Below, in pieces: positions 35,527-44,108 of a stretch of 64,000 nt of DNA (its first letter is position 1; each line of letters opens with the position of its first letter). Under the pieces are notes generated by a model. The model had not been told where the DNA came from, ran no database searches, and worked only from the letters and a program-made list of their open reading frames with translations. A program made the translations under genes and the position numbers. The stretch is from Paraburkholderia guartelaensis (GTDB lineage Bacteria > Pseudomonadota > Gammaproteobacteria > Burkholderiales > Burkholderiaceae), in contig NZ_SMOD01000001.1 in assembly GCF_004353905.1 (NCBI RefSeq), positions 372,001 through 436,000 on the forward strand, written 5' to 3'.

Positions 35527-36672
35527 ATGAACGTCGCCGCAGATTCATGTTTCATCGGACAAGGTCAGGAAATGCTTGATCGCTTTTGCAGTGCGAGCAC
35601 GTGGGAACGCGCTGATGCACAGTGGCCGAGTCACGAGCAGCGCACGCTGACGTGCATGCGCGTGTGCGCTGAGACGCACGACGTGCGGACTTTCGTGTTC
35701 AGCACGCGGGAGGGCCATTTCAGTTTCGAGCCGGGCCAGTTCATTACTGTGTCTGCCGAAATCGACGGCAAGGAGGTCAGCCGCTGCTACACGATCTCCT
35801 CGCCGCCCACGCGTCCCTATACGCTTTCCATTACGGTCAAGCGCACGCCGGGCGGCGTCATGTCGAACTGGCTGCACGAGAACATGAGAGAGGGCGTCGA
35901 GTTGAAGGCCTTCGGGCCGTCGGGGGTGTTCACGCCGTCTTCGGGACCGGCTGCAAAGAGTCTCTATCTTTCGGCGGGATCGGGTGTGACGCCGTTGATG
36001 TCGATGACGCGCGCGGCGCTCGACCTGGGGCTGAACCGCGACATCGTGTTCATTCATAGCGCAAGAACGCCGGAAGACATCGTCTTCCGTAACGAGCTTG
36101 CCGGCTTGTGCGCGCTCTCGGACAAATTGCGCGTGGTTCATGTCTGCGAGGCGCTCGGGAGCGAACCGGACTGGCAGGGGCCGGTGGGGCGCCTGAGCCT
36201 GGATCTGTTGATGGAGCATGTGCCGGACTACCGCGAGCGCGAAGTGTTTATCTGCGGCCCGGGTGGCTATATGGACGCTTCCAGAAAGATGCTCGCGGAT
36301 GGCGGCCATGACCCGGCCCGCTACCATCAGGAAAGCTTCAACTTCGCGGAGACCGTGGAGTGTGCCGACGCGCCAGTCGGCGAGGTCGGCGCCGAGACGG
36401 CCGCGCAGGCCGGATTTACGGTGCAACTGGCGCGCTCGGGCCGCTCGTTCACGATGGACGCCTCGCAGACGGTGCTCGTCGCCGCGCGCAAGGCCGGTGT
36501 GCCCTTGCCATCGTCATGCAGTCAGGGCATATGCGGGACCTGCAAGACGAAGGTGCTCGAAGGGTCCGTGGACATGAAGCACAACGGCGGCATCCGTCCA
36601 CGCGAAATCGAGAAGGGAATGCGCTTGATGTGCTGCAGCCGCCCGACTTCAAACCTCGTGCTCGATTTGTAG
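35527..36672 (+). CDS. Ferredoxin-NAD(P)H-type oxygenase reductase (GbcB-like), copy 1
   Basis: 381 residues. An FNR-type FAD domain (FSFEPGQFITVSAE, SRCYTISSPPTRPY) leads to an NAD-binding domain (LSAGSGVTPLMSMTRAAL, EVFICGPGGYMDASRKML). The C-terminal plant-type [2Fe-2S] ferredoxin domain has Cys ligands in CSQGICGTCKTKV plus MCC near the end. It passes electrons from NAD(P)H to the Rieske oxygenase encoded 7 bp upstream. A close paralogue is at 51620-52747. Confidence 0.92.
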   Translation: MNVAADSCFIGQGQEMLDRFCSASTWERADAQWPSHEQRTLTCMRVCAETHDVRTFVFSTREGHFSFEPGQFITVSAEIDGKEVSRCYTISSPPTRPYTLSITVKRTPGGVMSNWLHENMREGVELKAFGPSGVFTPSSGPAAKSLYLSAGSGVTPLMSMTRAALDLGLNRDIVFIHSARTPEDIVFRNELAGLCALSDKLRVVHVCEALGSEPDWQGPVGRLSLDLLMEHVPDYREREVFICGPGGYMDASRKMLADGGHDPARYHQESFNFAETVECADAPVGEVGAETAAQAGFTVQLARSGRSFTMDASQTVLVAARKAGVPLPSSCSQGICGTCKTKVLEGSVDMKHNGGIRPREIEKGMRLMCCSRPTSNLVLDL

Positions 36673-37260
36673 CAGCGGGACTGCAGTATGAACGGCTTCG
36701 GCAGACGTTCAGCTTGAATTGAAATGCTCCAGTGCCCTGTCGTGGCTCGCAATGCGTTGCGTGCCGCGCCGGGGCAATTCTTTTTTGTCGTCTGATTTTT
36801 AACCCAATTCCTCGCAGTTTCCTGCATTTTTCGCGCATTTTCCTGGTAGTTTCCCTGACTAAATCCCCCCCAGGACTTTCCCTTGTTCCATGCGGCGTGC
36901 GCCGCTTCTCGATCATTGGCCAAACGCAGCCATTTCCGACACTCAATTGCCCGCAAAGCCCCCACCTATATGGCATCCGCGCGCCGTTCGCTTATTCGCT
37001 AAACGTTTCATTGCTCACCGGGCGCTTTGCATGCATTACCAAAGGTATGGGAAAGGGCCGAAAAAATGTAGCTGGAGCGCGCAATTTGGATTGCTACGCT
37101 GCAATCACTGCATCAGTTGCTGCACCAGAACGGAATTCACCGAAATAGTGAATTCGAAGCCGGGTAAGCGGTGATGCAAGCTGAATCGCCACGCTAGAAC
37201 TTCAGGCCGTACCGGAGTTCGCCAGCGCCACTTTTCTGAACCATCCAGTTGGGATGACAA
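36673..37260. other. Intergenic region without a supported gene
   Basis: This 588-bp stretch between reductase 1 and the ProV-like gene is richer in T runs than its surroundings (for example around 36780-36870). Short open frames cross it, but none has a ribosome site, conserved motif or the codon style of the neighbours. I find neither the conserved promoter box nor a TGAAC-N4-GTTCA operator in it. It presumably holds the promoter of the 37261-40390 transporter genes. Confidence 0.5.
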
Positions 37261-38550
37261 ATGGCCCCTCATCTGACGTTCGCACCGGGCGACACATTGC
37301 CGCCAGGCGCAATCAACACAGCGGGTACGCCTTCCGTGGCCCGGCCCATTGCCATATCAGGAACCGACATCCTGACGGTCAAGAACCTGTCGAAGATCTT
37401 CGGCCCGAAGCCCGAGGTTGCCGCGCAACTAGTCAAGCAAGGCCTGGGACGCGATGAGATCTTCAAGCGCACCGGCAACATGGTGGCGGTCAACAACGTC
37501 AGCCTCAACGTGAAGGCCGGCGAGATCTTCGTCATCATGGGACTCTCGGGTTCCGGCAAGTCGACGCTCGTGCGGCTGCTCAATCGTCTGATCGAGCCGA
37601 CGTCCGGCCAGGTCGTTCTCGAAGGCCGCGACATCGCGCCGATGTCCACACCCGAGCTGCGTGAAGTGCGCCGCAAGAAGATGGCGATGGTGTTCCAGTC
37701 GTTTGCGCTGCTGCCGAACCGCACGGTGCTCGACAACATCTCGTATGGCCTGGAAGTCGCGGGCATGAAGAAGGCCGAGCGCTATGAAATCGCACGGGCC
37801 GCGCTCCAGCGCGTGGGACTCGGCTCGTACGAAAAGCTGCTGCCCGGCGAACTCTCCGGCGGCATGCAGCAGCGGGTCGGTCTTGCCCGCGCCCTGGCCG
37901 TCAATCCCGCCGTGCTGCTGATGGATGAAGCCTTCTCCGCGCTCGATCCGCTGATCCGCTTCGAAATGCAAAGCGAACTGCTGCGGCTCCAGAAGGAGGA
38001 GCAGCGCACCATCGTCTTCATTTCGCACGATATCGAAGAGGCCATCAAGATCGGCGGCCGTATCGGCATCATGAAAGACGGCTGCCTGATTCAGGTTGGC
38101 ACGCCTGCCGAACTCATCCAGTCTCCGGCGGACGATTACGTGCGGGACTTTTTCCGTCACGTCGACGTCTCGCGTTTCCTCAAGGCCGAGAGCCTGCTGA
38201 CCCGCGTCGAGCGCGGACTGATTTCCGGCGACGTCGGCGCGCCCGCTGAGCGTTACCTCAATCAACTGATCGATAGCGGTGCCGAATGCGGTTACGTTTG
38301 CGATCAAGCCGGCCGCTACCAGGGCTGCGTCACGCCAGCTTCGCTGCACAAGGCGGGTGCCCAACCCCTACGCGAAGCGTTGCTCAAAGACTTGAGCACG
38401 GTCTCGCTGGACACCGACCTGCACGAACTCTCCGCGATCGCACTGAGCCAGCAACACGACGTGCCGGTGACGGACGCGGCAGGCAAGCTCGCGGGCGTCG
38501 TGTCGTGCCGAACGATACTCAAACAGGTTATGGAGCGGAGGGCAGCATGA
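37261..38550 (+). CDS. Glycine betaine/proline-type ABC transporter ATP-binding protein (ProV-like), system 1
   Basis: 429 residues. The N-terminal VKNLSKIFGPKPEVAAQLVKQG extension with IFKRTG is the ProV/OpuAA hallmark. Walker A GLSGSGKST, signature ELSGGMQQRVGLARAL, Walker B VLLMDEAFSALDP and FISHDIEEA are intact. After about residue 290 a CBS-like regulatory region follows (to VVSCRTILKQV). ProV-type systems import quaternary ammonium compounds. The stop overlaps the permease start (ATGA), so the two are coupled. Confidence 0.92.
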   Translation: MAPHLTFAPGDTLPPGAINTAGTPSVARPIAISGTDILTVKNLSKIFGPKPEVAAQLVKQGLGRDEIFKRTGNMVAVNNVSLNVKAGEIFVIMGLSGSGKSTLVRLLNRLIEPTSGQVVLEGRDIAPMSTPELREVRRKKMAMVFQSFALLPNRTVLDNISYGLEVAGMKKAERYEIARAALQRVGLGSYEKLLPGELSGGMQQRVGLARALAVNPAVLLMDEAFSALDPLIRFEMQSELLRLQKEEQRTIVFISHDIEEAIKIGGRIGIMKDGCLIQVGTPAELIQSPADDYVRDFFRHVDVSRFLKAESLLTRVERGLISGDVGAPAERYLNQLIDSGAECGYVCDQAGRYQGCVTPASLHKAGAQPLREALLKDLSTVSLDTDLHELSAIALSQQHDVPVTDAAGKLAGVVSCRTILKQVMERRAA

Positions 38551-39428
38551 ATTCGTCAGTCATCGGCAAGTTCGCAGAGAACGCCGTCAATTTTCTCTTC
38601 AATCACTTCCAGGGCGGATTCAACGCGTTTTCCGCGGCGCTGGGCGCAGTCGTCAAGCTGCTCGAAGACGGCCTTGGGGCGATTCCCTTCGTCGCGATGC
38701 TCGTGTTTCTCGTGGCGTTCGCATTGTGGCGCCGCGGTATCGCCTTTGCGGTGTTCGTCGGCATTGCGCTGATGCTCATTCACTACATGGGGCTGTGGCC
38801 GCAAACGGTCGCGACGCTGGCGCTTGTCGTCGCCGCGACGGTATTCAGTCTCATCGTCGGCGTGCCGCTCGGCATCTGGGGCGCGCGCAACAAGCGGGTC
38901 GAAGTGATTCTGCGCTCGCTGCTAGATTTCATGCAGACGATGCCGGCGTTCGTTTATCTGATCCCCGCCGTGATCCTGTTCGGCCTTGGTCGCGTGCCTG
39001 CCGTGATCGCCACCGTCGTGTTCGCCATGCCGCCTGTCGTGCGCCTCACGACGCTCGGCATCCGCCAGGTTCGCGAGGAATTGCTGGAAGCGGGCCGCTC
39101 GTTCGGCAGCACCGACGCGCAACTGCTCTGGAAGATCCAGCTGCCGAATGCATTGCCGTCCATCATGGCCGGCGTGAACCAGACCATCATGATGTCGCTT
39201 TCGATGGTCGTGATTGCTTCGATGATCGGCGCCGGCGGCCTCGGCGAATATGTGTTGAGCGGCATCCAGCGCCTTGATATCGGCATCGGCTTCGAAGGTG
39301 GCCTCGGCGTCGTGCTGCTGGCCATCGTGCTGGACCGCCTGACGGAGACGTTTGGCGTGAAGTCGAAGAAGAGGAGACCCGTCACGAAAGTGGGCAAAGC
39401 TGGCACCACCGAAGCGGCGCATAGCTGA
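38547..39428 (+). CDS. Glycine betaine/proline-type ABC transporter permease (ProW-like), system 1
   Basis: 293 residues with an N-terminal amphipathic region, then about six to seven membrane helices. The conserved ProW segments are RSLLDFMQTMPAFVYLIPAVILFGLG and the EAA loop EAGRSFGSTDAQLLWKIQLPNALPSIMAGVNQTIMMSLSMVVIASMIG. It forms the homodimeric channel for the ProV-like ATPase. A hairpin and the binding-protein gene follow. Confidence 0.92.
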   Translation: MNSSVIGKFAENAVNFLFNHFQGGFNAFSAALGAVVKLLEDGLGAIPFVAMLVFLVAFALWRRGIAFAVFVGIALMLIHYMGLWPQTVATLALVVAATVFSLIVGVPLGIWGARNKRVEVILRSLLDFMQTMPAFVYLIPAVILFGLGRVPAVIATVVFAMPPVVRLTTLGIRQVREELLEAGRSFGSTDAQLLWKIQLPNALPSIMAGVNQTIMMSLSMVVIASMIGAGGLGEYVLSGIQRLDIGIGFEGGLGVVLLAIVLDRLTETFGVKSKKRRPVTKVGKAGTTEAAHS

Positions 39429-39434
39429 CTAGCC

Positions 39435-39469
39435 GGATGCCTGCCTGAAATCACAGGCAGGTCATCCGT
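39435..39469. other. Stem-loop between ProW-like and binding-protein genes
   Basis: CGGATG-CCTGCCTG (39435-39448) pairs with CAGGCAGG-T-CATCCG (39455-39469), a 14-bp stem with a single bulge around a 6-nt loop. It lies just after the permease stop and has no U-tract. It may allow separate expression of the binding protein at 39509. Confidence 0.6.
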
Positions 39470-39508
39470 GACGAATGGGTAGTTTCAATATAAATCCGGA
39501 GTACTAAC

Positions 39509-40390
39509 ATGATTAGCGATACTTTCAAATCACTCGTGACGAAGCTGGCGCTATCGACGGTCGTCGTGATGAGCGTCGGCGTCGGGTCTGCGGTAGCGGC
39601 GGAGCCGATCAAGCTGGCGATCACCGACTGGGCCGACGTGCTCGCCACGGCCAACGTCGCCAAATACGTGCTCGAAACGAAACTGAATCAGCCGGTCAAG
39701 TTCGTCAATGCGGACATCGGCATTCAGTTCCAGGGCGTGGCGCGCGGCGACCTGGACATCATGGTGGGCGGCTGGCTGCCAGTTACGCACGCTGTGTACT
39801 ACGCCAAGTACAAGAACGATCTGGATGATGTCGGCGTCATTTACACGGGTGGCCGAAACGGCTGGGCCGTGCCCGCCTACGTGCCGGAGTCGGAAGTGTC
39901 GTCGATTTCGGACCTGAACAAGCCGGACGTCAAGAGCAAGCTCGACGGCACGATCCAGGGCATTGGTCCGGGCTCGGGCCTGATGCAGGCCTCCCAGAAG
40001 TCGGTTCAGGCCTACGACCTGAACGGCTACAACCTGCAGTCGTCGAGCGAAGCCGGGATGCTCGCTGCCGTGTCGCGCGCGTATCAAACGAAGCAGTGGG
40101 TCGTCGCCACGGTCTGGAGCCCGCACTGGCTCTGGCAGAAATGGCAGATGCGCTATTTGAAGGACCCCAAGGGCACGCTGGGCGGCGAAGAACAAGTGCA
40201 CGCGTTCGCGTCCAAACAGTTCGCCACCAAGTTTCCCCGCGCCGATGTGTTCTTCAAGCATTTCAAGCTGACGCTGGCTGATGTCGAAGCCATCGAACTC
40301 GAAGGCAACAGCACGAACGACTATGCGACCGCCGCGAAGAAGTTCGTCGACGCGCACCCGGACAAGCTGAAGGCCTGGCTGCAGCAGTAA
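39509..40390 (+). CDS. Glycine betaine-type substrate-binding protein (ProX/OpuAC family), system 1
   Basis: 293 residues. A signal peptide (LALSTVVVMSVGVGSAVAA) precedes AEPIKLAITDWADVLATANVAKYVLE. The OpuAC domain has the aromatic residues expected of a quaternary-amine cage (DWAD near residue 37, MVGGWLPVTH, VWSPHWLWQKW). It is the periplasmic receptor for the 37261-39428 transporter. GGAG lies a few bases upstream of the ATG. ATATAAATC just before it is also seen before the second binding-protein gene at 58690. Confidence 0.9.
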   Translation: MISDTFKSLVTKLALSTVVVMSVGVGSAVAAEPIKLAITDWADVLATANVAKYVLETKLNQPVKFVNADIGIQFQGVARGDLDIMVGGWLPVTHAVYYAKYKNDLDDVGVIYTGGRNGWAVPAYVPESEVSSISDLNKPDVKSKLDGTIQGIGPGSGLMQASQKSVQAYDLNGYNLQSSSEAGMLAAVSRAYQTKQWVVATVWSPHWLWQKWQMRYLKDPKGTLGGEEQVHAFASKQFATKFPRADVFFKHFKLTLADVEAIELEGNSTNDYATAAKKFVDAHPDKLKAWLQQ

Positions 40391-40409
40391 CCAGAAGGTT
40401 CGTATTCAC

Positions 40410-40444
40410 GGGGGCAGGAAAGGCCCGCTGCCCCCAACGATTTT
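40410..40444 (+). terminator. Possible terminator after the ProVWX-type genes
   Basis: GGGGGCAG (40410-40417) pairs with CTGCCCCC (40428-40435) around a 10-nt loop, followed by AACGA and a short T4. It lies 20 nt after the binding-protein stop and before glyA. The short T run makes it a weak candidate. Confidence 0.5.
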
Positions 40445-40492
40445 CATGTTCCATCAGGGCCTGCTTGACACGATTACTTCCTGGAGTGACCT

Positions 40493-41788
40493 GTGAGCGA
40501 ATACTCGTGCTTCTTTTCTGAAACGCTCCAGAGCCGTGACCCGGTCATTGCATCGGAGATCGCGCTCGAATTGCGCCGGCAACAAACGCAGATCGAATTG
40601 ATCGCTTCCGAAAACATCGTTTCGGCGGCGGTGATGGAAGCGCAAGGAACGGTGCTGACCAACAAGTATGCCGAGGGTTATCCGTCAAAGCGCTATTACG
40701 GCGGCTGCGAGCACGTCGACCGCATCGAGGCGCTCGCGATCGACCGCGTGAAGGCCCTGTTCGACGCCGAATATGCCAACGTGCAGCCACATTCCGGCGC
40801 CCAGGCAAACGGCGCCGTCATGCTCGCGCTGGTCAAGCCGGGCGACACGGTGATGGGGATGTCGCTGGACGCCGGCGGCCACCTCACGCATGGCGCGCGC
40901 CCGGCGCTTTCCGGCAAGTGGTTCAACGCCGTGCAGTATGGTGTGAGCCCGCAAACGTATCGCATCGACTACGACGCGGTGCGGCGGCTCGCGCAAGAGC
41001 ATCGGCCGAAGCTCATCATCGCGGGCTATTCGGCTTATCCGCGCGCGCTCGACTTTGCGGCTTTCCGCGAAATCGCCGATAGCGTTGGCGCGCTGCTGAT
41101 GGTCGATATGGCCCATATCGCCGGCATCGTCGCGGCAGGCCGCCATGAAAACCCGATCAAGTACGCGGACGTGGTGACGTCGACCACGCACAAAACGCTG
41201 CGCGGCCCGCGTGGCGGCTTCATTCTGACCAACAACGGCGACATCGCGAAGAAGATCAATTCCGCGGTGTTCCCCGGCTTGCAGGGCGGTCCGCTCATGC
41301 ATGTTATTGCGGGCAAGGCCGTGGCGTTCGGCGAAGCGCTGCGTCCCGAATTCGCGGGCTATATCGACCGCGTGATGCGCAATGCAGAGGCGCTCGGCAA
41401 CGTGCTGCAATCGGGCGGGCTCTCGCTCGTCACGGGTGGCACAGACAACCATCTGCTGCTCGTCGATCTTCGCTCCAAACGCATTACGGGCACGCAGGCC
41501 GAGAAAGCCCTTGAGCGCGCGGGCATCACCTGCAACAAGAACGGCATTCCGTTCGACACGGAAAACCCGACTGTGACTTCCGGCATCCGGCTTGGCACGC
41601 CAGCCGGTACGACCCGCGGATTCGGCACGGCTCAATTCGAGCAGATCGGCGAAATGATTCTCGAAGTGCTGGCGGGCCTCGAGCGCGAGCCGGGCGGCGA
41701 CGACCACGTCGAGCGCGCCGTGCGTAGCCGCGTGCGGGATCTGTGCAACCAGTATCCGATTTATTCGCACGCCGACGCGCTGGCATAA
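40493..41788 (+). CDS. glyA: Serine hydroxymethyltransferase
   Basis: 431 residues with the full SHMT pattern: [49 protein letters not shown], the PLP lysine in [19 protein letters not shown], and [11 protein letters not shown]. It interconverts glycine and serine with tetrahydrofolate one-carbon units. Its place directly after a betaine importer, and before N-demethylation-type enzymes, suggests a pathway-dedicated copy handling glycine from glycine betaine and one-carbon units. A housekeeping glyA is probably elsewhere. I saw no glycine riboswitch upstream. Confidence 0.95.
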   Translation: MSEYSCFFSETLQSRDPVIASEIALELRRQQTQIELIASENIVSAAVMEAQGTVLTNKYAEGYPSKRYYGGCEHVDRIEALAIDRVKALFDAEYANVQPHSGAQANGAVMLALVKPGDTVMGMSLDAGGHLTHGARPALSGKWFNAVQYGVSPQTYRIDYDAVRRLAQEHRPKLIIAGYSAYPRALDFAAFREIADSVGALLMVDMAHIAGIVAAGRHENPIKYADVVTSTTHKTLRGPRGGFILTNNGDIAKKINSAVFPGLQGGPLMHVIAGKAVAFGEALRPEFAGYIDRVMRNAEALGNVLQSGGLSLVTGGTDNHLLLVDLRSKRITGTQAEKALERAGITCNKNGIPFDTENPTVTSGIRLGTPAGTTRGFGTAQFEQIGEMILEVLAGLEREPGGDDHVERAVRSRVRDLCNQYPIYSHADALA

Positions 41789-41862
41789 GCCCAGGCACTC
41801 AGCGCGCGAATGCAATGAAGACCCGTTTATCTGTTTGAAGATTACTGAAGAGAGGAATCGAA

Positions 41863-42750
41863 ATGAGCTTCGAGGGCGTACATACTCCGCTGGTCACTCC
41901 GTTCAAGGAAGACGGTGAAATCGACCATGCGTTGCTCGGCAAGCATGCAGCGAATCTCGCGGGCCGTGTATCGGGACTCGGGATCGGCGGCACCACGGGC
42001 GAATACTACGCGTTGAGCTTCGAGGAACGCGTCAAGACTTTCAACACCGTTGCCGAGGCGGCGGGTGGAAAAACCTATTTGACCGCGGGCATCAACGCGA
42101 CCACGACGAAGGAAGTGATTCGCCTGGGTCTCGAGGCGAAGCGTGCAGGTCTGTCGTCGCTGCTGGTGGCCGCGCCGTACTACGCGCAGCCTACGCAGGA
42201 AGAACTGCTCAGCCACATGCTGAAGGTGGACGACGCGCTCGACATGCCGATCATGCTGTACAACTTTCCGGCCCGCACGGGCACGGAGATCAGCGATGGC
42301 GTGCTGGCAACGCTGCTCGAGCGCCCGAACTTTATCGCCATGAAGGAGAGCACCGGCGATATTTCGCATCTGCATCATCTCGTCACGCACTTCAAGGACC
42401 GGCTGGTGCTCAGCTGTGGCATGGACGACCAGGCGCTCGAATTCTTCGCCTGGGGCGCGAAGAGCTGGGTAGGCGGCGCCTCCAACTTCCTGCCGGAAGC
42501 GCACACGGCGCTGTTCGACGCGTGCGTCAAACAGAACGATTTCGTTCTGGGCCGCAAGCTGATGACGCAATTGCTGCCGGTGCTCGAACTGCTCGAGCGC
42601 AGCGGCAAGTTCATCCAGTACGTGCGCTACGGCTGCGAATTGGTGGGGCTGCCGGTTGGCGTGGCGCGTGCACCGCTCGGCTCGCTCACGCAAGAGGAGC
42701 GCAGCGCGTTTGCGCAGCTTGTGCAACCGCTCATTCGCAACGCCCAGTAA
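41863..42750 (+). CDS. DapA-family (dihydrodipicolinate synthase/NAL superfamily) lyase or deaminase, copy 1
   Basis: 295 residues. The Schiff-base Lys is in FIAMKESTGD near residue 165, the helper Tyr in MLYNFPARTG, and GGTTGEYYALSFEER forms the substrate carboxylate loop. It is unlikely to be the lysine-pathway DapA given its place between glyA and a DAO-family oxidase. In hydroxyproline catabolism a member of this family deaminates pyrroline-4-hydroxy-2-carboxylate to 2-oxoglutarate semialdehyde. The adjacent oxidase (42760) and aldehyde dehydrogenase (44109) would fit that scheme, but other 2-oxoacid aldolase roles are possible. A second copy lies at 54255. Confidence 0.88.
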   Translation: MSFEGVHTPLVTPFKEDGEIDHALLGKHAANLAGRVSGLGIGGTTGEYYALSFEERVKTFNTVAEAAGGKTYLTAGINATTTKEVIRLGLEAKRAGLSSLLVAAPYYAQPTQEELLSHMLKVDDALDMPIMLYNFPARTGTEISDGVLATLLERPNFIAMKESTGDISHLHHLVTHFKDRLVLSCGMDDQALEFFAWGAKSWVGGASNFLPEAHTALFDACVKQNDFVLGRKLMTQLLPVLELLERSGKFIQYVRYGCELVGLPVGVARAPLGSLTQEERSAFAQLVQPLIRNAQ

Positions 42751-42759
42751 TCACCGAAA

Positions 42760-44091
42760 ATGGTCTCGAACCTGGAATTCGCGCGGTTTCCTGCGCCAGA
42801 CGGCGTCAACGGCTGGTGGGAGAGTCTCCCGCCGGCGGGGCCTGCCAAAACCGTGTCGTCGGAGCATCGATACGACTGGGTCGTTGTGGGCGGCGGCATT
42901 ACCGGGCTTTGCGCGGCTCGCCGGCTCGCCGAGCTGGCGCCCGATGCATCGATCGCGCTAGTCGAGGCTGATCGCATCGGGCGCACCACGGCTGGACGTA
43001 ATTCCGGATTCTTCGTCGATCTGCCGCACGACATCAGCAGTGAAAGCTATTCGCGCAGCGTGGCAGAGGACAAGGCTGACGTGCGGTTCCAGCGGCACGG
43101 GATCGACTACGTGCGTTCGATCGTACGTCAGCACAACATCGATTGCGATTGGCGCGACGACGGTAAATTCCACGCCTCGGTCAACAAGAAGGGACTCGAC
43201 GCGCTCTCGCACTTTGCGCAGGGCCTGACGCGCATCGACGAAGCTTTCGAATGGCTCGATCAGGCGGCCATCCGCAAGGTAACGGGCACGGACTTTTATC
43301 AGGGGGCGCTGTTTACGCCGGGCTGCAGCACGGTGCAGCCGGCGGCGCTCATGCGCGGCCTCGCAGCCACGCAGCCGGAAAACGTCACGGTCTTCGAGCT
43401 GAGCGCAGTCACCGAAATCGAGCATCGCAGTAACGAGAAAGTCCTGCATTTCGCCAGAGGAAAGATCGTCGCCAAACAGGTGATTCTCTGCACGAACGCT
43501 TATGCCGCGACGTTTGGCATCCATCCCAATGGCTTGCTGCCTGTCTACACCTTTGCATCGATGACTCGCGTCATGAATGCCGGCGAGGTCGAGAAGCTGG
43601 GCGGAACGCGGTCATGGGCGCTGATCCCGGCGGACCCCATGGGCACGACCGTGCGCCGTCTTGCTACGGACCGTATCTGCGTGCGCAACCATTTCGCGTT
43701 CAGACCAGGGCTGCAGGTGTCCGAAGCCGATCTAGCGAAAGCGAAAGCGCTGCATCAGCGCTCGTTCGACCGGCGATTTCCGATGCTCGAGGGCGTCGAG
43801 CTCGAGTACACGTGGGGCGGTCCACTGTGTCTGTCCGCGAACAACGGTGCACTGTTCGGCCGCCGTGACGACGGAATTCTGGAAGCGGTGGGATGCAACG
43901 GCCTCGGACTGAGCAGAGGGTCTTCGTCGGGCAAGCTGATCGCCGAATACGCGCTTGGTCAGAACAACGAGCTTGTCCACCAGCTTCTGAATCAGCCCCA
44001 TCCGCGCTCGCTGCCGGTTCGGCCCATTGTGGACATGGCGGTGTCGGCCACGATCTGGGCAAAGGAAATGTCGGCTGGAGCCGAGCTTTAA
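42760..44091 (+). CDS. DAO-family FAD-dependent amine/imino-acid oxidoreductase, copy 1
   Basis: 443 residues. The FAD site is YDWVVVGGGITGLCAARRLAEL near residues 37-60. GRTTAGRNSGFFVDLPHDISSESY follows, and the C-terminal flavin-contact segment is AVGCNGLGLSRGSSSGKLIAEYAL. The general type is that of gamma-glutamylputrescine oxidase PuuB and D-amino-acid dehydrogenases. It lies 9 bp after the DapA-like gene and 17 bp before an aldehyde dehydrogenase gene. The paralogue at 55167 shares GRNSGF-x2-DLPH-x2-SSE and is likewise directly behind a DapA-like gene, so oxidase and lyase appear to be obligate partners. Substrate unknown: a secondary or tertiary amine or cyclic imino acid. Confidence 0.85.
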   Translation: MVSNLEFARFPAPDGVNGWWESLPPAGPAKTVSSEHRYDWVVVGGGITGLCAARRLAELAPDASIALVEADRIGRTTAGRNSGFFVDLPHDISSESYSRSVAEDKADVRFQRHGIDYVRSIVRQHNIDCDWRDDGKFHASVNKKGLDALSHFAQGLTRIDEAFEWLDQAAIRKVTGTDFYQGALFTPGCSTVQPAALMRGLAATQPENVTVFELSAVTEIEHRSNEKVLHFARGKIVAKQVILCTNAYAATFGIHPNGLLPVYTFASMTRVMNAGEVEKLGGTRSWALIPADPMGTTVRRLATDRICVRNHFAFRPGLQVSEADLAKAKALHQRSFDRRFPMLEGVELEYTWGGPLCLSANNGALFGRRDDGILEAVGCNGLGLSRGSSSGKLIAEYALGQNNELVHQLLNQPHPRSLPVRPIVDMAVSATIWAKEMSAGAEL

Positions 44092-44108
44092 CTAACCAAG
44101 GACACGAG

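Noticed and set aside
34230..35555. Open reading frame of 441 codons on the minus strand
   Set aside because: It is antisense to Rieske gene 1, which carries complete iron-sulfur and iron ligands.
40391..40492. Possible glycine riboswitch before glyA
   Set aside because: I looked for the conserved glycine aptamer cores and did not find them; only a simple hairpin is present.
41863..42750. True lysine-pathway dapA
   Set aside because: The active-site Lys is present, but the operon context (glyA, DAO-family oxidase, aldehyde dehydrogenase) and a second paralogue in the same setting argue for a catabolic member of the superfamily.
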